Assembly (NCBI GenBank): GCA_944389145.1
Contig: CALXLH010000039.1
Location: 1-64,000, forward strand
Direction of reading: 5' to 3'
DNA from: an uncultured Spirochaetaceae bacterium
Lineage (GTDB): Bacteria; Spirochaetota; Spirochaetia; Sphaerochaetales; Sphaerochaetaceae
Length of the DNA stretch: 64,000 bases
Shown piece by piece: positions 62,116 to 64,000 of this stretch. The notes under the pieces were generated by a model that saw nothing but the letters and a program-made list of their open reading frames with translations, was not told the origin of the DNA and did no database searches. Each line of letters opens with the position of its first letter. The first letter of the stretch is position 1. The translations under genes were made by a program, and so were the position numbers.

Positions 62116-62790
62116 TCATCTAGACCTCTCGACGCCCTTTCTCCGGCAGCTGTCGGCTATCGGACAGCCTGAGCAATGCGGGGAGACGGGCGTGCATACC
62201 TTCTGCCCATAGCGTACCAGCAGCTCGTTGAGCGGTATCCAGAAGCGCCTGGGCAGTATCCTTCTCAGTTCCTTCTCCGTCTCTTCCGGCGTTTTCGTAT
62301 CGACCCAGCCTATCCTGTTCGCTATCTGATGCACATGGCAGTCAACGCAGATCGCATCGATTCCGAAGCCGAGGTTCAGCACGAGTGACGCGGTCTTGAG
62401 CCCCACTCCAGGAAGTGACAGGAGGCTATCCATGTCCGAAGGAACCCTTCCGCCGTATTCTGACATGAGGATCTCCGCTATCTTCTTCAGCTGTTCACCC
62501 TTTCTCTTATAGAAGCCTGCGGGCTTTATCGTCTCGGCAATCGTCTCTGAAGGCGTTGCGGCAAGCGTCGGTATATCCGGGGCGATCTGGAAGAGGCGGC
62601 CTGATGATTCAAGCGTGACGCTGTCCTTTGTCCTGAGGCTGATGACCGTAGAGACAAGCACCCTGTATGGATCGTTTCTTTCCTCTGCGATCATGCTGAC
62701 TGATGGAAGAGGCGAACCCAGCTCTGAGAGCCTGTCGGAGAATAGGGTGAATATCGTATCGAAGTATCTGTCGTCCATGGTTTCCTTCAT
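62116..62790 (-). CDS. nth: Endonuclease III
   Basis: 224 residues. A DNA glycosylase/AP lyase removing oxidised pyrimidines. Helix-hairpin-helix LPGVGLKTASLVLNLGFG with the catalytic Lys at the expected position, catalytic Asp in AICVDCHVHQIANRIGW, and the 4Fe-4S loop Cys-x6-Cys-x2-Cys-x5-Cys (CTPVSPHCSGCPIADSC). Full length. Its start region overlaps the divergent DAHP synthase promoter. Confidence 0.95.
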   Translation of the reverse strand: MKETMDDRYFDTIFTLFSDRLSELGSPLPSVSMIAEERNDPYRVLVSTVISLRTKDSVTLESSGRLFQIAPDIPTLAATPSETIAETIKPAGFYKRKGEQLKKIAEILMSEYGGRVPSDMDSLLSLPGVGLKTASLVLNLGFGIDAICVDCHVHQIANRIGWVDTKTPEETEKELRRILPRRFWIPLNELLVRYGQKVCTPVSPHCSGCPIADSCRRKGVERSR

Positions 62791-62818
62791 TGACCAAATC
62801 GAATGGAAAAGCTAGCTT
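62790..62818 (+). promoter_or_regulatory. Promoter of the DAHP synthase fusion gene
   Basis: -35 TTGACC (62790-62795), 17-base spacer, -10-like TAGCTT (62813-62818), ten bases to the ATG at 62829. No Shine-Dalgarno. Confidence 0.4.
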
Positions 62819-62828
62819 TTTCCCTGAT

Positions 62829-64000
62829 ATGATCGTCATTCTCAAGCAGGGTATAACACCCGTCGAAAAAGATAAAGTGAAGTCATTCCTTCAGGAAAAG
62901 GGCTTCATCGTCAAGGAGATAGTCGGACAGCAGGATACTGTTCTCGGTGCCGTAGGAACAGTCCAGATGGATATAAGGACGGTGGAGCTTCTCCCTGGCG
63001 TGAGTTCCGTCGTTCCTATTTCCAAGCCATACAAGCTTGCATCACGAGAGATGAAGAAGGAGGATACGATCGTATCCGTGGGAAAGGTGAGGATCGGAGG
63101 CAACCGCGTCGTGGTCATGGCTGGCCCCTGCGCTGTCGAGAGCTATGATCAGATAATGACCATAGCGGAGGCCGTAAGGGAATCTGGGGCGGTAATCCTT
63201 CGCGGCGGTGCCTTCAAGCCTAGGACGAGCCCATACTCCTTCCAAGGGCTTGGAGAGGAAGGGCTCAAGCTTCTTCGCAAGGCTGGAGATGCCTTCGATA
63301 TGCCAATAACGACAGAGGTCGTCTCTCCGCGTGATGTCGAGATGATGGCTGGATACATCGATATGTTCCAGATAGGCGCGAGGAACATGCAGAACTTCGA
63401 GCTGCTGAAGGAAGTCGGCAAGACAGGCATGCCGGTCCTCCTCAAGCGAGGCCTTTCCGCGACGATCGAGGAATGGCTGATGGCAGCTGAGTACCTCATG
63501 GCCTCCGGAACCGATCAGGTCGTGCTTTGCGAGAGGGGCATAAGGACGTATGAGAAGGCTACCAGGAACACGCTTGACTGCTCAGCCATCCCAGTGGTCC
63601 AGAAGCTTTCCCATCTTCCTGTCATAGGTGATCCATCGCATGCGACCGGTATCCGCGACATGGTTGCTCCGATGAGCCTTGCACTGATAGCCTCAGGTGC
63701 TTCCGGCGTCATCGTCGAGGTACACAACTGTCCGGAGTGCGCTCTCTCCGATGGTCCTCAGTCCCTTTATCCATCACAGTTCGATAAGCTGGTAAGGGAT
63801 ATCCAGGCATTGTGCCCTGTAGTTGGAAAGAGCCTTGAGAAGGTGCCGAGGAACATCGGCGTGAAGAGAAGCGAAGGAAAGACAGAGATAGAGGCTCAGC
63901 CCGATCTCACGGTTGCGTTCCAGGGTGTGCGTGGAGCGTTCTCAGAGCTTGCCGTGAGGCGGTCATTCGATGAGGATGTAAGCCTCCTGCCGTGCCATAC
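62829..64000 (+). CDS. DAHP synthase fused to prephenate dehydratase (3' end off the window)
   Basis: At least 390 codons, open to the end of the window. Residues about 1-70 are the ferredoxin-like regulatory domain of Thermotoga-type DAHP synthase (IVILKQGITPVEKDKVKSFL...). About 71-340 are the barrel that joins PEP and erythrose-4-phosphate: VVMAGPCAVES, LRGGAFKPRTSPYSFQGLG, QIGARNMQNFELL, LCERGIRTYEKATRNTLD, IGDPSHATG. From about 358 prephenate dehydratase begins (LTVAFQGVRGAFSELAVRRSF). One chain would thus carry the first step of the shikimate route and a late phenylalanine step. Confidence 0.92.
   Translation, partial: MIVILKQGITPVEKDKVKSFLQEKGFIVKEIVGQQDTVLGAVGTVQMDIRTVELLPGVSSVVPISKPYKLASREMKKEDTIVSVGKVRIGGNRVVVMAGPCAVESYDQIMTIAEAVRESGAVILRGGAFKPRTSPYSFQGLGEEGLKLLRKAGDAFDMPITTEVVSPRDVEMMAGYIDMFQIGARNMQNFELLKEVGKTGMPVLLKRGLSATIEEWLMAAEYLMASGTDQVVLCERGIRTYEKATRNTLDCSAIPVVQKLSHLPVIGDPSHATGIRDMVAPMSLALIASGASGVIVEVHNCPECALSDGPQSLYPSQFDKLVRDIQALCPVVGKSLEKVPRNIGVKRSEGKTEIEAQPDLTVAFQGVRGAFSELAVRRSFDEDVSLLPCH

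Overview
The window looks like a chromosomal segment spanning the replication origin of a spirochaete, most likely of the Sphaerochaeta/Treponema side of Spirochaetota. This is an inference from gene content and order: dnaA-dnaN-recF-dciA-rpmH-rnpA-yidC-jag reading right, gyrB-gyrA and parA-parB reading left, and a cyclophilin-FKBP fusion of the kind described in Treponema. GC content is moderate, with heavy use of AGG/AGA and ATA codons. No ribosomal RNA, CRISPR array or intact transposase was seen.

Layout. Positions 1-330 hold the tail of one tRNA, two serine tRNAs and the SRP RNA. 377-2125 is an XRE regulator with an ImmA/IrrE metallopeptidase-Fic fusion, inserted between ffs and dnaX. dnaX-ebfC-recR follows (2185-4734). 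4699-10226 is a leftward sugar/transport operon (GH63-like glycosidase, gluconate 5-dehydrogenase-like SDR, solute-binding lipoprotein, two permeases, no ATPase). 10363-16987 holds a lipid kinase, a MATE pump, nagA, pepD, a small unknown gene and a TraB-like membrane protein. 17011-21206 runs leftward: radA, dual immunophilin, parB, parA. nfu and a 1.5-kb non-coding zone with a second parS follow. gyrA/gyrB and dnaA diverge at about 27.9 kb. oriC, with a DnaA-trio, lies between dnaA and dnaN. The rightward replication/ribosome/membrane-insertion block ends at 35219. A PerR-like regulator with rubrerythrin follows, then a PfkB kinase, a second cluster of DnaA boxes (37.36-37.61 kb), a sigma-54-type activator without a DNA-binding domain, rsmE, ctpA, lgt, pepP and gpmI.

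45.57-55.52 kb is a defence island: a complete type I restriction-modification operon (hsdR, hsdM, hsdS), a DUF262/HNH GmrSD-like protein, an OLD-like ATPase-TOPRIM nuclease and an unknown 163-residue protein. A degraded copy of the 3' part of that last gene lies in inverted orientation at the opposite edge of the island, so both ends carry related sequence reading outward.

The last 8.5 kb holds a membrane protein, a dicarboxylate symporter, a large GH13-family enzyme, pth, a small membrane protein, nth and a DAHP synthase-prephenate dehydratase fusion that runs off the end. A recurring signal is a TATACT-like -10 box placed 6-10 bases before the start codon, which predicts leaderless mRNAs for about a dozen genes, including dnaA and parA.
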